A DNA stretch of 64,000 bases from Medicago truncatula (lineage: Eukaryota > Streptophyta > Magnoliopsida > Fabales > Fabaceae). Where the stretch lies: contig NC_053049.1 of the NCBI RefSeq assembly GCF_003473485.1, forward strand, positions 12,028,001 through 12,092,000. The letters are read 5' to 3'. Positions 45,141 through 64,000 of this stretch are shown in pieces. The position numbers were made by a program, and so were the translations under genes. Each line of letters begins with the position of its first letter. Positions within the stretch are counted from its first letter, which is position 1. Below the pieces are notes generated by a model, which was given only the letters and a program-made list of their open reading frames with translations, was not told the origin of the DNA and ran no database searches.

Positions 45141-46602
45141 TGTGAGTAATGTATGATATCATGTATCCCTTGTGCTGTTTTTTATTATGTCTTTTAAAAA
45201 ACAACAGAACAATATTTTTTAAAAATAAAATATAGACTGGTCGATGATGTCTCTTTAATTTTTTCGATACAAAGTCAATGATGTCTTTAAGCAGATATCC
45301 TTATATTAGAAAATTAATATGAACATGAGTGTGAGTTATTTATTTTTTTATTAAAATGTTTCATTTGTCTTTTTCATCCTTTTGTTTCTTGTCATTTTTC
45401 TCTTCATGGCCAAAAAAAAAAAATTATTATTAGAAGTTTGATTAGTAATTAGTTAGTTACTAATTTGTGAATACCTATAAGTTATAGTCTTGATGTCATC
45501 ACATGTAGCCAACCTTCCTCATATTTATATTTTACAACCATCAATATAATACTCTTAGGCTGTTCCCTCTTCCTCATTAGTGGATACCGTCTTTTCTAAC
45601 ATACATTATTAATAATAATAACTAAAAAAGAATAGGTGGTAGTTCAATTGTTTTTATATTTTAGTATACGAGTATTATACAATTTGCTGACAAAGAATAT
45701 CTACTTCATCTTCTTACATATTAAGTTGAACTTTCAAAAATTTAACTATCAAACAAATTATCAAATATTAGGGTAGCATCAACAATGTATCATTAATATT
45801 TAAAAATTTACTTAATATCTCAAATATCGTGTCATTTGTCCTATTTGTTGTCCTATTTGTCTCTCAGGCTTCCTCATGCATTCCAGTTTGCGAGTTACCA
45901 ATGCCTTTGTTGTTGACCTGCATCTCTTCCATTTCATGCCTCATCAACCAGCCACATTCACAACCTTCAAACTATCCAATTGTGGCTCTCCATACTCTAC
46001 TTTACCTCTATCACGGCAATACAAAGTCGTGAATCGACCACCACACCAGCGTGCACAACCTTTGTCTCAAGTGTTGGCGGCCAGATAACGTTTTGGAGGG
46101 ATGGATGGGTCGCTTTACCAGCTCTTGAGAGAAAGATAGAGAGGGAATATTTTGTCGTTTTAACGAAATTAAAAGACAAAAAAATAATAAAATTACAGAC
46201 ATGGGCTATGTATCACTCAAGGGTGGGAGACATGACCATAGCCTAGCCTTGCCACCAATATATAAAAATTTCCGACAGTACATATAAATAATGTTAACAG
46301 CAAAACTATCCACAGTAGCGATCATCAACATTACATAGAACAATTATCGAATGTCCATCATAGACGCTATCATATACATGGAACTGAAATAAGTCATATT
46401 CAAATGATAAGACACATAACTCATCCCCGGAACCAAATGGAGATATATTGTTTCCCTTTTTGCTAAGTGCCCTTCAACACTCAACTTTGCATGTTATGAA
46501 TTAGGAACATTAGATTAGAATCCATATTATATAAAATGCTTGGCCGCTGCATTTCTAAATGTGGATTGCACCAGGTATTGAGTTGTAACTTACCTTATGA
46601 TA
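45141..46602. other. Spacer between NAD-ME2 and the SDR array
   Basis: Contains the 3' end of the NAD-ME2 transcript and the distal upstream region of gene H. Short overlapping open frames at about 45829-46246 show no family features. No transposon ends were seen. Confidence 0.4.
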
Positions 46603-55381
<8,779 letters not shown>

Positions 55382-55864
55382 TCTCCTAACTTTCCCTTCA
55401 ACGAAACTTCAAATTCAACTCAACGCTAACTTAATTAATCGAAGTTAATTAAGAAGCTTAATTATTTATTGTGCTGAGAAAATTGTCAAAAGTGTGTGTG
55501 GCTACTACTAATCTACTATGATATTGCTAAATGCAGTGTCGTTTTCTAGAGGGAACTGTATTAGAATTTTCAAGCGGTAATTGTTGATTTTAGCGGTGAC
55601 TTTGATTTCATGGTTGACTTGGGATTTTAATGAAACTATTTTTGGTTATTTTAGTAGTTCATTTTGAAGTGTAGAAGAAAAAAAAATAATGGAAGTAGCT
55701 AATTTGGGTATAAAATATTCTGCATTTTTTTGAGTTGACACGTATCATTATTTTAACCTTACATGTTAACAACCAATTAGTTGAATATGGATCAAAATTA
55801 AAAACGAAGACACTAATTTGTCTTTTTGTGAAAATATCGAAGTATTTGTGAGTAATAATCATTA
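55382..55864. other. 5' flank of NAD-ME2
   Basis: Should contain the NAD-ME2 promoter and leader. The first 60 bp upstream of the ATG are moderately C/T-rich on the coding strand. No distinct TATA box or known element can be called with confidence. Confidence 0.4.
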
Positions 55865-56000
55865 CTCCCTCCGGTTTTTATTATAAGAAATAATTGAATT
55901 TTTATGTTTATTGAATTTTTAGCGGTCTTTATTATAAGAAGTAATTGATTTTTCAATGAACTTAAAAAATTAATTATTTTTTATAATAAGGACCGGAATA
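55865..56000. mobile_element. Diverged Stowaway-like MITE
   Basis: CTCCCTCCGGTTTTTATTAT on the left and TTATAATAAGGACCGGAATAA on the right. The 'tattataagaa.taattga' wording is repeated inside. The right terminus has lost its consensus end. Confidence 0.5.
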
Positions 56001-56139
56001 ATTTTTTTACACAAGACTGACCTCTAACATAGGTAGCCATGTCAGAAAGAATATAGGAAGCACCGATACATATTGTTAAAAAAAGGAAATGTTAATCAAT
56101 GATCTCAGGACAATAATGTTAATCATTTAGAGAGAAGAT

Positions 56140-56345
56140 CCGTAGATGCCGTTGTAAGAAGAGTAGATCAAATAGAGAAGAGTCAGGTTAAAAGAGGTAA
56201 ATGAAGACCTAAGAAAACCATTAGAAAAGATTTAGAGGTCAATAAGTTGGATCCAAATATGGTTTTTGATAGAACACTATGACGTCGTCATTTGATCCAT
56301 GTAACCGACCCTACTTAGTGGAATAAGGTTTGGTTGTTGGTTGGT
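56140..56345 (+). pseudogene. RTE-type LINE 3' terminal fragment
   Basis: Broken frame VVRRVDQIEKSQVKRGK, stop, RPKKTIRKDLEVNKLDPNMV, then IHVTDPT and a 3' tail of GGTTGTTGGTTGGTTGTT. RGxGRPKKTxxxxxxKDL near the C-terminus and a short TTG-type repeat tail are features of plant RTE LINEs. It is 5'-truncated and interrupted. Confidence 0.7.
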
Positions 56346-56848
56346 TGTTCAATGATCTCGAGACAATAATGAATAGAACAAACATAGTAATAGATGAAAC
56401 AATCAATCTTTATTTTGTCGACTAACCCGTTAACCTGAAAGACAATCAAACCGAACTTAAATTCGGACAAAATTGAGGTTTCGTTTCTCACGTATGAATT
56501 GGACTCATTTGCGGTTTTGAGCCTGAAACTGTCCCGCACCCGCCTGACAATCGAACTCTACATACATTTGTGATATATCAAATATTGAACACGTCTTAAG
56601 TCTAAAATGTAGAAATACCAATTCAAAGTGGCATGATGTTAATGAGGATGAGGAGGAAGCTTCTGACACAATAAATCCAAACAGAAACACAAAAGATCTG
56701 AACTGCCAGCCGCCAACAGATTAGAGACTATTTTGGAATTTCAATAAAGTTGATGACTTCCTTAAAAACCATTTCAATTGTCAATAGATAGGGACAAAGT
56801 TGAGTTTTAGAAGAACAACTATGCAAACAAAGTTTATGTCATAATTTT

Positions 56849-57480
56849 TCCTGCCATAAAGTTTAAAATATCGATTTAAGAAGAACCGCCATGCAAATTG
56901 TCAAAATATGTGTTGAATAAAATGATGACTGTTTTTTTTTTCCTTTTATTAAAATGGAAGTTTTAACCGCCATAATATACACTTTATCAGCAAAAAAAGT
57001 CATATAGTGGTAGTTTGAACCGTTGTAATGGCCACATTTTTACGAAAAAAATGCACATGCAGAAAATAGGTTCAATAATAAGACTACAACAGAAAAATAC
57101 AACACAATCAACTGATAGACATTCATGGAAAAAAGAACAATTGGTGGAGAATATTAAAAAAAATGTTGGTTTAAGAAGAATTTGCCAAAATGGCGTTTTC
57201 AAAACTGCCATAATTTTTCCTGCCACAAAGTTTAAAAGAAGAACCGTCTTGCAAACTGTCATAATACGATTTGAATAAAATGTCGGCTAATATTTTTTTT
57301 ATTATAACGGCGGTTTCAACCACCTTAATATACACTTTTTCAACAAAAAAAAAGTGTGTATATAGTGGCGGTTTGAACCGCCGTAATGGAAACTTTTTTA
57401 CCGGAAAAAAATGCGCATGCGGAAAAAATACTCAATATCTTATAATATTAAGACTGCAACAGAAAAAAGATCCATTGCTG
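56849..57480. repeat. Duplicated unit rich in 'gcggtttgaaccgcc' motifs
   Basis: Two diverged copies, each running from 'ctgcca.aaagttta' through 'aagaaccg', 'cgccataatatacac' and 'gtggcggtttgaaccg' to 'cgcatgcggaaaa', start near 56849 and 57223. Multiple short inverted copies of AACCGCC/GGCGGTT resemble the subterminal repeats of CACTA transposons. No CACTA terminus or transposase was found, so the assignment stays open. Confidence 0.55.
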
Positions 57481-58879
57481 GAGATTATTTAAAAAAATCA
57501 TTTCATTTTTTCTCTGACGTCAAAGATACCAAGTAAAAGTGCTGCTTCAAATATTTCCACTTAATTCGGATCAAATGTTAAGAAATCTTGCAAAAAGAAA
57601 AAAAATAACATAAAAAGTGCAACAACAAAAAACCATAGTGAATTAAAATTCAACAAAGTTATTTAGTTTCTTTACAAATGAATATAGAAATGCTTAGCTA
57701 AGACTAAAACATCAAAAATACATTGGGGTCGTTTTTTTTGCTGCTGCTATTGTTGCAGGTCGTTTCTGCTGCTGTTTTGCCTCTACCAGCTGCTGTTCCT
57801 TGGTTTGTTCAGTGGTTCCTCTGTGTTGTTTCTTCTTTTGTTGTTTTTTCCTCTTCTTTTGGATGGTTTATGTGTATTGCTTTTCACCTATGCTTGCTTT
57901 GTGTGTTTGTGGGGGATGGGAAGGTTTTTTAACGCCAAACTTAAAAGACAATTTGTAAATTAGTTTTGAACCCATAGAAACATGTTGTGGTCATCTAGCT
58001 TCGTCGAGGATCCATGATGAAATTTACAAAACAACACCAATAAAAGTAATACGCAAGGAGAAATTTAGCACCCTTTGGGCTTTGTTTCACACATATTCAA
58101 TGTTGGAAAATTCCAATGTGCGACCAAGCTATAACGCCACTTTTTGACAAAATTTTCTACTAAATAGTGTCTCATGGGATCATATCAATATGTTCAAATG
58201 CTATTACCACTATAGCCTCTATTTTACAACACTTCACATTTAAATAAAATAAAAAATGATTTTTTTTTCACGCTATGGCCACAATAATCCTTATGTGTTA
58301 TGAATTTTCAGTTGAAACAAGGTGATCAGATTTTTCAGCACTTAATTAGCAAACATACATTTACTAGCCAATTCGAAGAAAAAAAAAAACAATATCAGAA
58401 GCATAATTTGAATTTGTAAAATTGAAATAAACTAAATCACAAACTATTTGGAACTAATTTGAATTAATAAATATCAAAATATTGATGTCATTAATAGAAT
58501 TCGAAAATTTCACCATAATCATAATCAGAATATCTAAATTAAATTTGTTAGTATCGTTTTTATGGAGCCATCCTTTTGAACTTCTTGAATGTCTTTGAAT
58601 GTTGATCTTTGGGTCCCATGATATCTATGTCTTAACCAACGTTCCAGATTCAATCTTCTTTAAAAATGAAAAACAATGGTTATTGCAACTTGTCTTTTTC
58701 TATGAGTGGAGTTGAAACCCGAAAAATTATATGAATAGGAGATGATGTTGATATTGGGAATTGAGCTTAATTTCTTATGTCCTTCTTTGTGTACAGGGCT
58801 CTCTGTGTGTGGTGCCTTTATAACTCTTTTATTAGTGTCTCTTTTATTATTAGTGTCTCCAACATAAGATTAACATTTC
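57481..58879. other. Gene-free stretch
   Basis: Contains a T/G-rich open frame at 57723-57932 (Leu/Val/Phe-rich, no family match by eye), likely chance. The rest is AT-rich with no recognised transposon end. Confidence 0.4.
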
Positions 58880-59755
58880 AGGTTGTCGCAGATAACTTAT
58901 AGCTCAAAACCATAACAGTAGATACCTTCGGGGTGGTAGCATGTGTAAGGAACAAATCTTCACAAGGGGAATTTATAAACCTATATGGCAATCAACCCCA
59001 CAAGACGAAAAAACAATAAATAAGTATCTAATATACTAATATTATGTAGGACCGTTTATTGTTTCTTTCTTTTACAGTGGAATTTATGCAATGAGTATAG
59101 GAGATCCGAAGTCCCTAAAATTTGTCGCACTCTTCGTCTCCAGCAGTATGTGTCAGTAACCACATTGAAACTTAATAAAGCAGTCAACAAAACCATTTGA
59201 TACTTCCATGAAACATGTATAAAATATTACATGTCTAAAATGCAAGAAATTTACCCTGATCAGCAGCTAACAAACTTGAGCTTGATTGGCGTGGTTCCCC
59301 AGGAATTGACTAGGCAGATGATTTCTTCCTAGGACTGGGAACAATGGGAGTTCGTATTTTAGTTGATTTCAACAATTGCAAATACAGAGAAACATACGAT
59401 TTACGTTCCAGATTGTCATAGATAGCTTAGCTCAAAATCATACATGAACATTAGAAGCTTTCAGGAAGGTAATGTGATGGGAACAAATCTTCACAAAGGG
59501 AATTTAGAAACCTATACGGAAATTAAACGAAAAGTTTAAAAACAATAAATCAATATCTAATGGACTAATATAAAGTAAGTCATTGCAGACTCCAACTGCA
59601 AAGATTAAACTCAAAGTAAAAAAGCATAATTGTCATATACAACATATTAGCCATTAGTGAGAGAGACAAAAAAGAGGATTAACATTACTAAAATTATGAG
59701 TGGAGGAGATCCAAAGTCCCAAGAATTTGATGCATTCTTGACTCCAGAAATACAA
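58880..59755. repeat. Local direct duplication, units of about 300 bp
   Basis: 58880-59160 and 59405-59755 share 'aacaaatcttcacaa.gggaattta', 'aaacctata', 'aacaataaat.a.tatctaat' and 'ggagatcc.aagtccc' in order. The copies have diverged and lie in the same direction. Confidence 0.65.
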
Positions 59756-59763
59756 TAGAAAAG

Positions 59764-59905
59764 GTTTTTGGTTGATTTAGTATGCTGCAATTTGGAGGAT
59801 TTTGAAGGAGAGGAATGATAAGATATTTAATGATTGTGTCAACGATGTGGATGAAATTTTCGATTCTATTAAGGTTTTATATTGGTATTGGAGTCTTAAT
59901 AGATT
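59764..59905 (+). pseudogene. LINE C-terminal fragment
   Basis: Frame FWLI, stop, YAAIWRILKERNDKIFNDC, then VDEIFDSIKVLYWYWS. W-x-x-W-K-x-R-N-x-x-I-F is the hallmark of the region after the reverse transcriptase in plant L1-type LINEs. It is followed to about 60200 by T/G-rich sequence that looks like a LINE 3' untranslated region. Confidence 0.72.
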
Positions 59906-60210
59906 GAAGATTGGAGTTTTATGCATTATGGGTGGTGCTTTTGGGGTTTTATTTTTGATCGATTCTGCTGTTCTGTTTTAGAGGTTGTAGTTTTTTGTTT
60001 TTCAGGAGAGTTTGGCTGTGTCCTCTGTTGTTAGTTTTTGGCGTTTTTTCGCTTGGATGGAACCTGGTGCAAGAATGTAGTTTTAGCAGGTCAGGCATGT
60101 TGTGTTTTTCTTAATGTTTCCAGCAATTTAGGTGTTTCATGTTTTCGCTTCCTTTGGGCTAAGATGAGCAGGACATTGGAATCTCATCTAGAACCTTAAG
60201 GTTAGGAATT

Positions 60211-60640
60211 TTATTTGGTAAGCCTGTCGCAATTATCTCCCTGTAAGGCTACGTTTACAAAGCCGGGATGTTCCATGTCAAGGCTCTTGTGTGGTATGTA
60301 CAGTCTACAACGAAGATAGTTTCCAACTTTTCTTCGAGTGCGACAATAGTTTTGCTTGTTGGTAACGTACTGGTATTGGGCCCTCCCTCCTTTCTATTAT
60401 TGATCAAAATGACAGTTTTTCTTTGGTTGTGTCTGCTGCTTTAGAAAATTTAGATTCCCCGCTAAAAAAAATTGTTGGGGTGACGTTGCGGAGATGGACT
60501 CAAAGGTGGTGGTTGACTGTATCTATGGTTGTTCACTTGGTTTCTCAAATTTTACGTCAATTATTAATGATTGTCGACGCCTTATTTCTTATGATCTAGC
60601 TCAATGGCATGTTAGTTTTCGTATTTTCATTTGAGTTGTA
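60211..60640 (+). pseudogene. LINE-derived zf-RVT and RNase H-like fragment
   Basis: Reads RLRLQSRDVPCQGSCVVC, then DSFQLFFECDNSFACW, with the paired Cys and FFxC of the zf-RVT domain. Further on in another frame it reads EMDSKVVVDCIYGCSLGFSN and SIINDCRRLISYDLAQWHVS, matching the RVT_3 (RNase H-like) domain. A stop after Trp and frame changes show decay. It may belong to the same insertion series as 59764-59905. Confidence 0.72.
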
Positions 60641-61146
60641 TCATGTATCACTACTCTTATTTTAAATGACATGCATTAAGTTTTCTCTTCTAATAAACAA
60701 AACAAACAAAAGAAAAAGTATGCAACATATGACCATTAAAGAACACGAAATTCAACGACTTTCTTTCAGGCAGTTGGAGAAGCTAAAAATATCTGCACGT
60801 TATAGTTATTATCAAGAAATAAAAGAGCTAAAGAAAAACTTAGACATATAATACAAAGAAATTAAAATTCAGAAAATGCAGGAGCAAGAGAAAAAATGAT
60901 GCTATGAAGAAACTATCTTTCTTCCAACCAACATTTCAGAATTAAGCATGCTTGTTTTTGATAACATAAATATAAATGCATCTTATTCACAAACAAAAAA
61001 TAATCTTGCACTTAAAATCTCTAAACCAATTAATCCTCTTGTCTCAAGATCAACCAGAACGTTCATCATTAGAAAACATTATTGGATTACAAATTGTTAC
61101 AAGGACTCTTAATTATCTAATTTTTTCCATGGGTGTATGCTTATTT

Positions 61147-61800
61147 TCATACATCGATGCAAACCTTAAAAACATGACACTTCACCACTATATTGTTACA
61201 AAACTCCTCAACAACATTCTGATAATTAGTTTTAATCTTCCAACCTAATATCATAGCAAAATCCAACACCTTCTTCCTTTGCTCATGGGTGAACTTAGTA
61301 CTAAATCTTTTATATCTCGTTACAAATTTTTTCAACAACATTCTCATCATTATTTTTAATCTTCCAACCTAATGTCATTGCAAAATCCAACATCTTCTTC
61401 CTTTGCTCATGGGTGAACTTAGTACTAAACCTTTTATATCTCGTTACAAAATTGTTCAACAACATTCTCATCATTATTTTTAATCTTCCAACCTAATGTC
61501 ATTGCAAAATCCAACATCTTCTTCCTTTGCTCATGGGTGAACTTAGTACTAAACCTTTTATATCTCGTTACAAAATTCTTCAACAACATTCTGATAATTA
61601 TTTTTAATCTTCCAACCTGATGTCATAGCAAAATCCAACATCTTCTTCCTTTGCTCATGGGTGAACTTAGTACTAAACCTTTTATATCTCGTTACAAAAT
61701 TCTTCAACAACATTCTCATCAGTTTCTGTTTGCCCAGATAACACACAAAGGCGAGAATGTCCTTTTGGCAGCACTTTGTATTTCTGTGACTCATTCCTGC
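61147..61800 (-). pseudogene. ZF-HD homeodomain pseudogene segment
   Basis: On the minus strand each unit reads [20 protein letters not shown], then GWKIKNN(D)ENVVEEFCN. This matches the homeodomain of plant ZF-HD transcription factors (K-R-F-x-T-K-F-T-x-E-Q-x-x-K-M-L-x-F-A, G-W, V-x-x-F-C). Only the last unit runs into the third helix, and there the invariant Trp-Met-His of the family reads CID (VFKVCIDV). The zinc-finger half is missing. The upstream start near 61786 codes a Lys/Gly-containing stretch that I do not recognise. Because units repeat every 124 bp, no frame crosses them all. A functional protein is very unlikely. Confidence 0.75.
61209..61704. repeat. Four tandem units of 124 bp (homeodomain-derived)
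   Basis: Units start at 61209, 61333, 61457 and 61581 with CAACAACATTCT, and a partial fifth starts at 61705. The spacing is exactly 124 bp each time and the units differ by few substitutions. 124 is 41 codons plus one base. Confidence 0.93.
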
Positions 61801-63123
61801 TCATCTTGGGTGGATAGGGCTGTGTTTTGAATAAAGTTTATCTGTACAAAAAAAAAATGTTCAACAAAATCATTTAATACTTCCATGAAATATATTTAAA
61901 ATATTACATATCCTGAATGCAAGAAACTTAATAAAGCATTCAACAAAACAATTTAATACTTCCATGAAACATATTTATAATTCTCAAATTTGTTTCTCTT
62001 GTTTCAAATTTGTTTCTCTTGTGTTTATATGATTTTCAGATTTGTAAATGAATTTAAAGTAGGGAAATTCACACAAGCTTTTATCTTGTTGCATAATTGA
62101 CAAAGGCATCAATTTTTAGACATCTCATTCTTTAACACAAAGAAAGAAAGAGATTGTAATATCTCTAGAATAAATCAACCCGTTTATGTTACCATATATT
62201 GAATCATCCCATTGGAAAAAAAAAAATTAAATTGTACTAAATTCTGTACCTGATTTGCCTGCTTGAGTTGATTAGGCTTGAACCCAATGTGTATCTATGT
62301 TTTCTCTTATACAGCAGATGCCTTGAATGTCTACAAACATGATCAACATCAATAAATATGAAAATCTTCGACGTAGAATTCAATGATTTAACCCTAAACA
62401 TAAAAAGAAAATCTAAAGTAGATATTTGAGTACCCTTTTTTGCGAATCCATCCTCTAAAACAGCCCATTCTGTCAGAATTTCTCACTTTTTTAATCAAAG
62501 AAATCACACTTGAGTTGAAGTGGAAATAGAAAATTAGAACGATGTTGTCACCAATAATCCTCCAAAGAAAGGTGATTGTAGATGACGACAAGAAATTAAA
62601 AACATCATGATCAAGGAATTGCATCAGATCCCTACAATGAATCTGCAGCAAAGAAATTACCGTTTGGTAGAAATTAGAACTACAGAGAAGAGGAAAGGGA
62701 AATCAGATCTAATGAAGAAATCAAAATACTGCATACCTTTATGTAGTTAAACTCCAGGCTCATAAGCTTGATTTGAGATGATAGTGAATGTAACAAATAA
62801 TCTTCTTTCTTCTCATAAGCTTCTAAGATTGATCATGAGAAAGTGATTAGATGTTGTTGGTGGAAGGAGAGGAACAATGTGTTTGTGGGTAGCTGCGGCT
62901 GCGGCTGCTGCTAGCAAAAAGGTTTTCAAAACCTATATTATCAGTCTATAATATATATAGGTGTCAAGACGGGTTACCCTACCCGACCTATTTAGGGCCG
63001 GCCCTAACAGACATTATACTTTATCGGGCTGGGCTAAAAAGCTCTATTTAAATATGGACTTATGAAAAACTATATGACCCTATAAAGGCCACATGCTAAA
63101 TGGACCTGCCTTAATTATTTTCA
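61801..63123. other. Gene-free stretch, nothing firm recognised
   Basis: A duplicated 'aatacttccatgaaa.atat' motif occurs near 61880 and 61955 and also at 59200. Around 62960-63110 GGGCC-rich and 'ctatttaaatatggac' wording resembles a decayed hAT-type MITE, but no ends could be fixed. An open frame at 62394-62651 has no family features. Confidence 0.4.
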
Positions 63124-63213
63124 TTTTTTTTTTTTTTTTTGTGGTGTCTGGGGTTCAAATCCCATACTTTGCATATATTATGCATCCTTACCAATTGAGT
63201 TAAGCTCACGGGG
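63124..63213 (-). mobile_element. tRNA-derived SINE, minus orientation
   Basis: Minus strand: AGCTTAACTCAATTGGTAAG (A box), then GGGATTTGAACCCC (B box) and an A-tail seen as a T run at 63124-63140. TTTCATT occurs on both sides and may be the target duplication. Confidence 0.65.
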
Positions 63214-63238
63214 GGCTTTCATTCATTTTTGGTTTTTT

Positions 63239-63384
63239 CTAGATTACCTTTGAAGAATGGTGGGTAATGAGCAATTTGTTGGTGCGGTCAAGATAGTTCA
63301 TGGATACCACTTAAAAATGTGCTTATGTGGCTAATGTGTATTGGTTGGGGTAAATTACCCACCATTCTTCCATGGGTACCCTAG
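63239..63384. mobile_element. Small foldback MITE, 146 bp
   Basis: Ends CTAGATTACCTTTGAAGAAT and, reversed, CTAGGGTACCCATGGAAGAA; the arms pair on through TGGTGGGTAA. The target duplication is uncertain. Confidence 0.65.
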
Positions 63385-63837
63385 TTGTCACCTTCATTTT
63401 TTGAAAAACATTGTAAAATTTCTTACCATTTTTTTTTTGACAAAAAAAACTACTTGCGATTTTGTAAAAAAATAAAAAATTCTTATGAGCACTAATTTTT
63501 ACTAGTGTTCAGACAAGCAATTTGTGCCCACACCTTTTTCTTATTGCGATAATGCATGTAAATTATAAACGTTATATTTTTAATGAACTATGTTTATCTT
63601 TTTCAATTACCAACAATATTAAAAATATAATATCAATTCTTATATTTTTTTATGGCACCAATAGTATAGCATTATTTTAGATTTTTTTTTTTTTTAAATT
63701 CTTATAATTTTTAATCACACCAACAAATAGAATTATTATAGAAAAATTTGTTCTTTTTTTTCTTTTTGAAGGAAGAAATTTTTTTTCTTATAATTCTTAC
63801 ATTTACTGGAACGAATTTCGATGAAATGGAAACATGC
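63385..63837. other. AT-rich spacer
   Basis: Low-complexity T/A-rich sequence without recognisable features. Confidence 0.4.
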
Positions 63838-64000
63838 CATTCAAAAATTTATTCAACCAGAGGATTCGGCAGGACGTGCTTTGTGTGAATTAGAGAGCGA
63901 AACGTCTACTCATCTCTTCTTGTTTTGTGTCGTGGATAGAGGGGTGTGGAATTTGGTAATGAGGTGGATATATTTTTGGTTTATTACCCCTCCGAATTTT
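63838..64000 (+). pseudogene. LINE zf-RVT fragment running off the window
   Basis: Frame FIQPEDSAGRALCELESETS, then THLFLFCVVDRGVWNLVMRW. C-x-x-E-x-E-T-x-x-H-L-F-x-x-C followed by V-W is the zf-RVT signature of plant L1-type LINEs. It is open to the window edge; the state of the rest is unknown. Confidence 0.72.

Noticed and set aside
45829..46246. Several overlapping short open frames between NAD-ME2 and gene H
   Set aside because: Frames overlap on both strands, there is no conserved motif, and the composition is as in the surrounding spacer.
57723..57932. 69-codon hydrophobic frame that looks like a membrane peptide
   Set aside because: The hydrophobicity follows from T/G-rich DNA, and no start context, partner exon or family similarity is seen.
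60666..61248. Plus-strand frames of 61 and 90 codons near the ZF-HD array
   Set aside because: No family features. The second overlaps the opposite strand of the homeodomain remnant.

Overview
This is nuclear plant DNA. It is AT-rich, its genes are split by GT-AG introns, and it is full of MITEs, SINEs, LINE remnants and LTRs. The repeat families and the protein sequences fit a legume (Fabaceae). A Medicago-like species is my best inference, but I could not test it. No bacterial, organellar or viral segment is visible.

The left 45 kb holds a tandem array of eight short-chain dehydrogenase/reductase (SDR) genes, all on the minus strand. They resemble the plant (+)-neomenthol dehydrogenase / salutaridine reductase group (SDR114C-like). 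From the start of transcription of the array (right) to its end (left) they are H (42561-45068), G (36320-40230), F (31096-34211), E (24580-28367), D (15030-20709), C (11049-13673), B (6413-9029) and A (607-3813). Every copy can be assembled by hand into the same five-exon model: a 20-23 nt first exon, then 247, 75, 177-180 and 378-381 nt. Each gives an uninterrupted protein of 298-300 residues that keeps the cofactor motif TGxxxGIG, NNAG, the catalytic Asn, Ser and YxxxK. Exons 3-5 split the array into two groups (A-C and D-H), while exon 2 is almost the same in all eight. Introns and spacers differ mainly through transposon insertions. Several of these have readable target-site duplications, including a four-element nest at 21976-23801 and a 714-bp foldback element in an intron of E.

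From 46603 to 55381 (minus strand) lies a complete 19-exon gene for the mitochondrial NAD-dependent malic enzyme of the 59-kDa (NAD-ME2) type, 604 residues, with a Ser/Arg-rich presequence. Its introns carry a solo LTR, a Tourist-like MITE and a SINE.

The right 8.6 kb (55382-64000) holds no intact gene that I recognise. It contains LINE remnants of two kinds, a tandemly duplicated subterminal-type repeat, a local duplication, and a broken ZF-HD homeodomain segment. That segment has been amplified as four 124-bp tandem units, a period that is not a multiple of three, so every unit boundary shifts the frame.

The SDR genes probably form a lineage-expanded set of cytosolic NADPH-dependent carbonyl reductases of specialised metabolism. 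The malic enzyme is an unrelated single-copy neighbour that supplies mitochondrial pyruvate and NADH. All exon models are hand-read from splice sites and family conservation, without transcript evidence.
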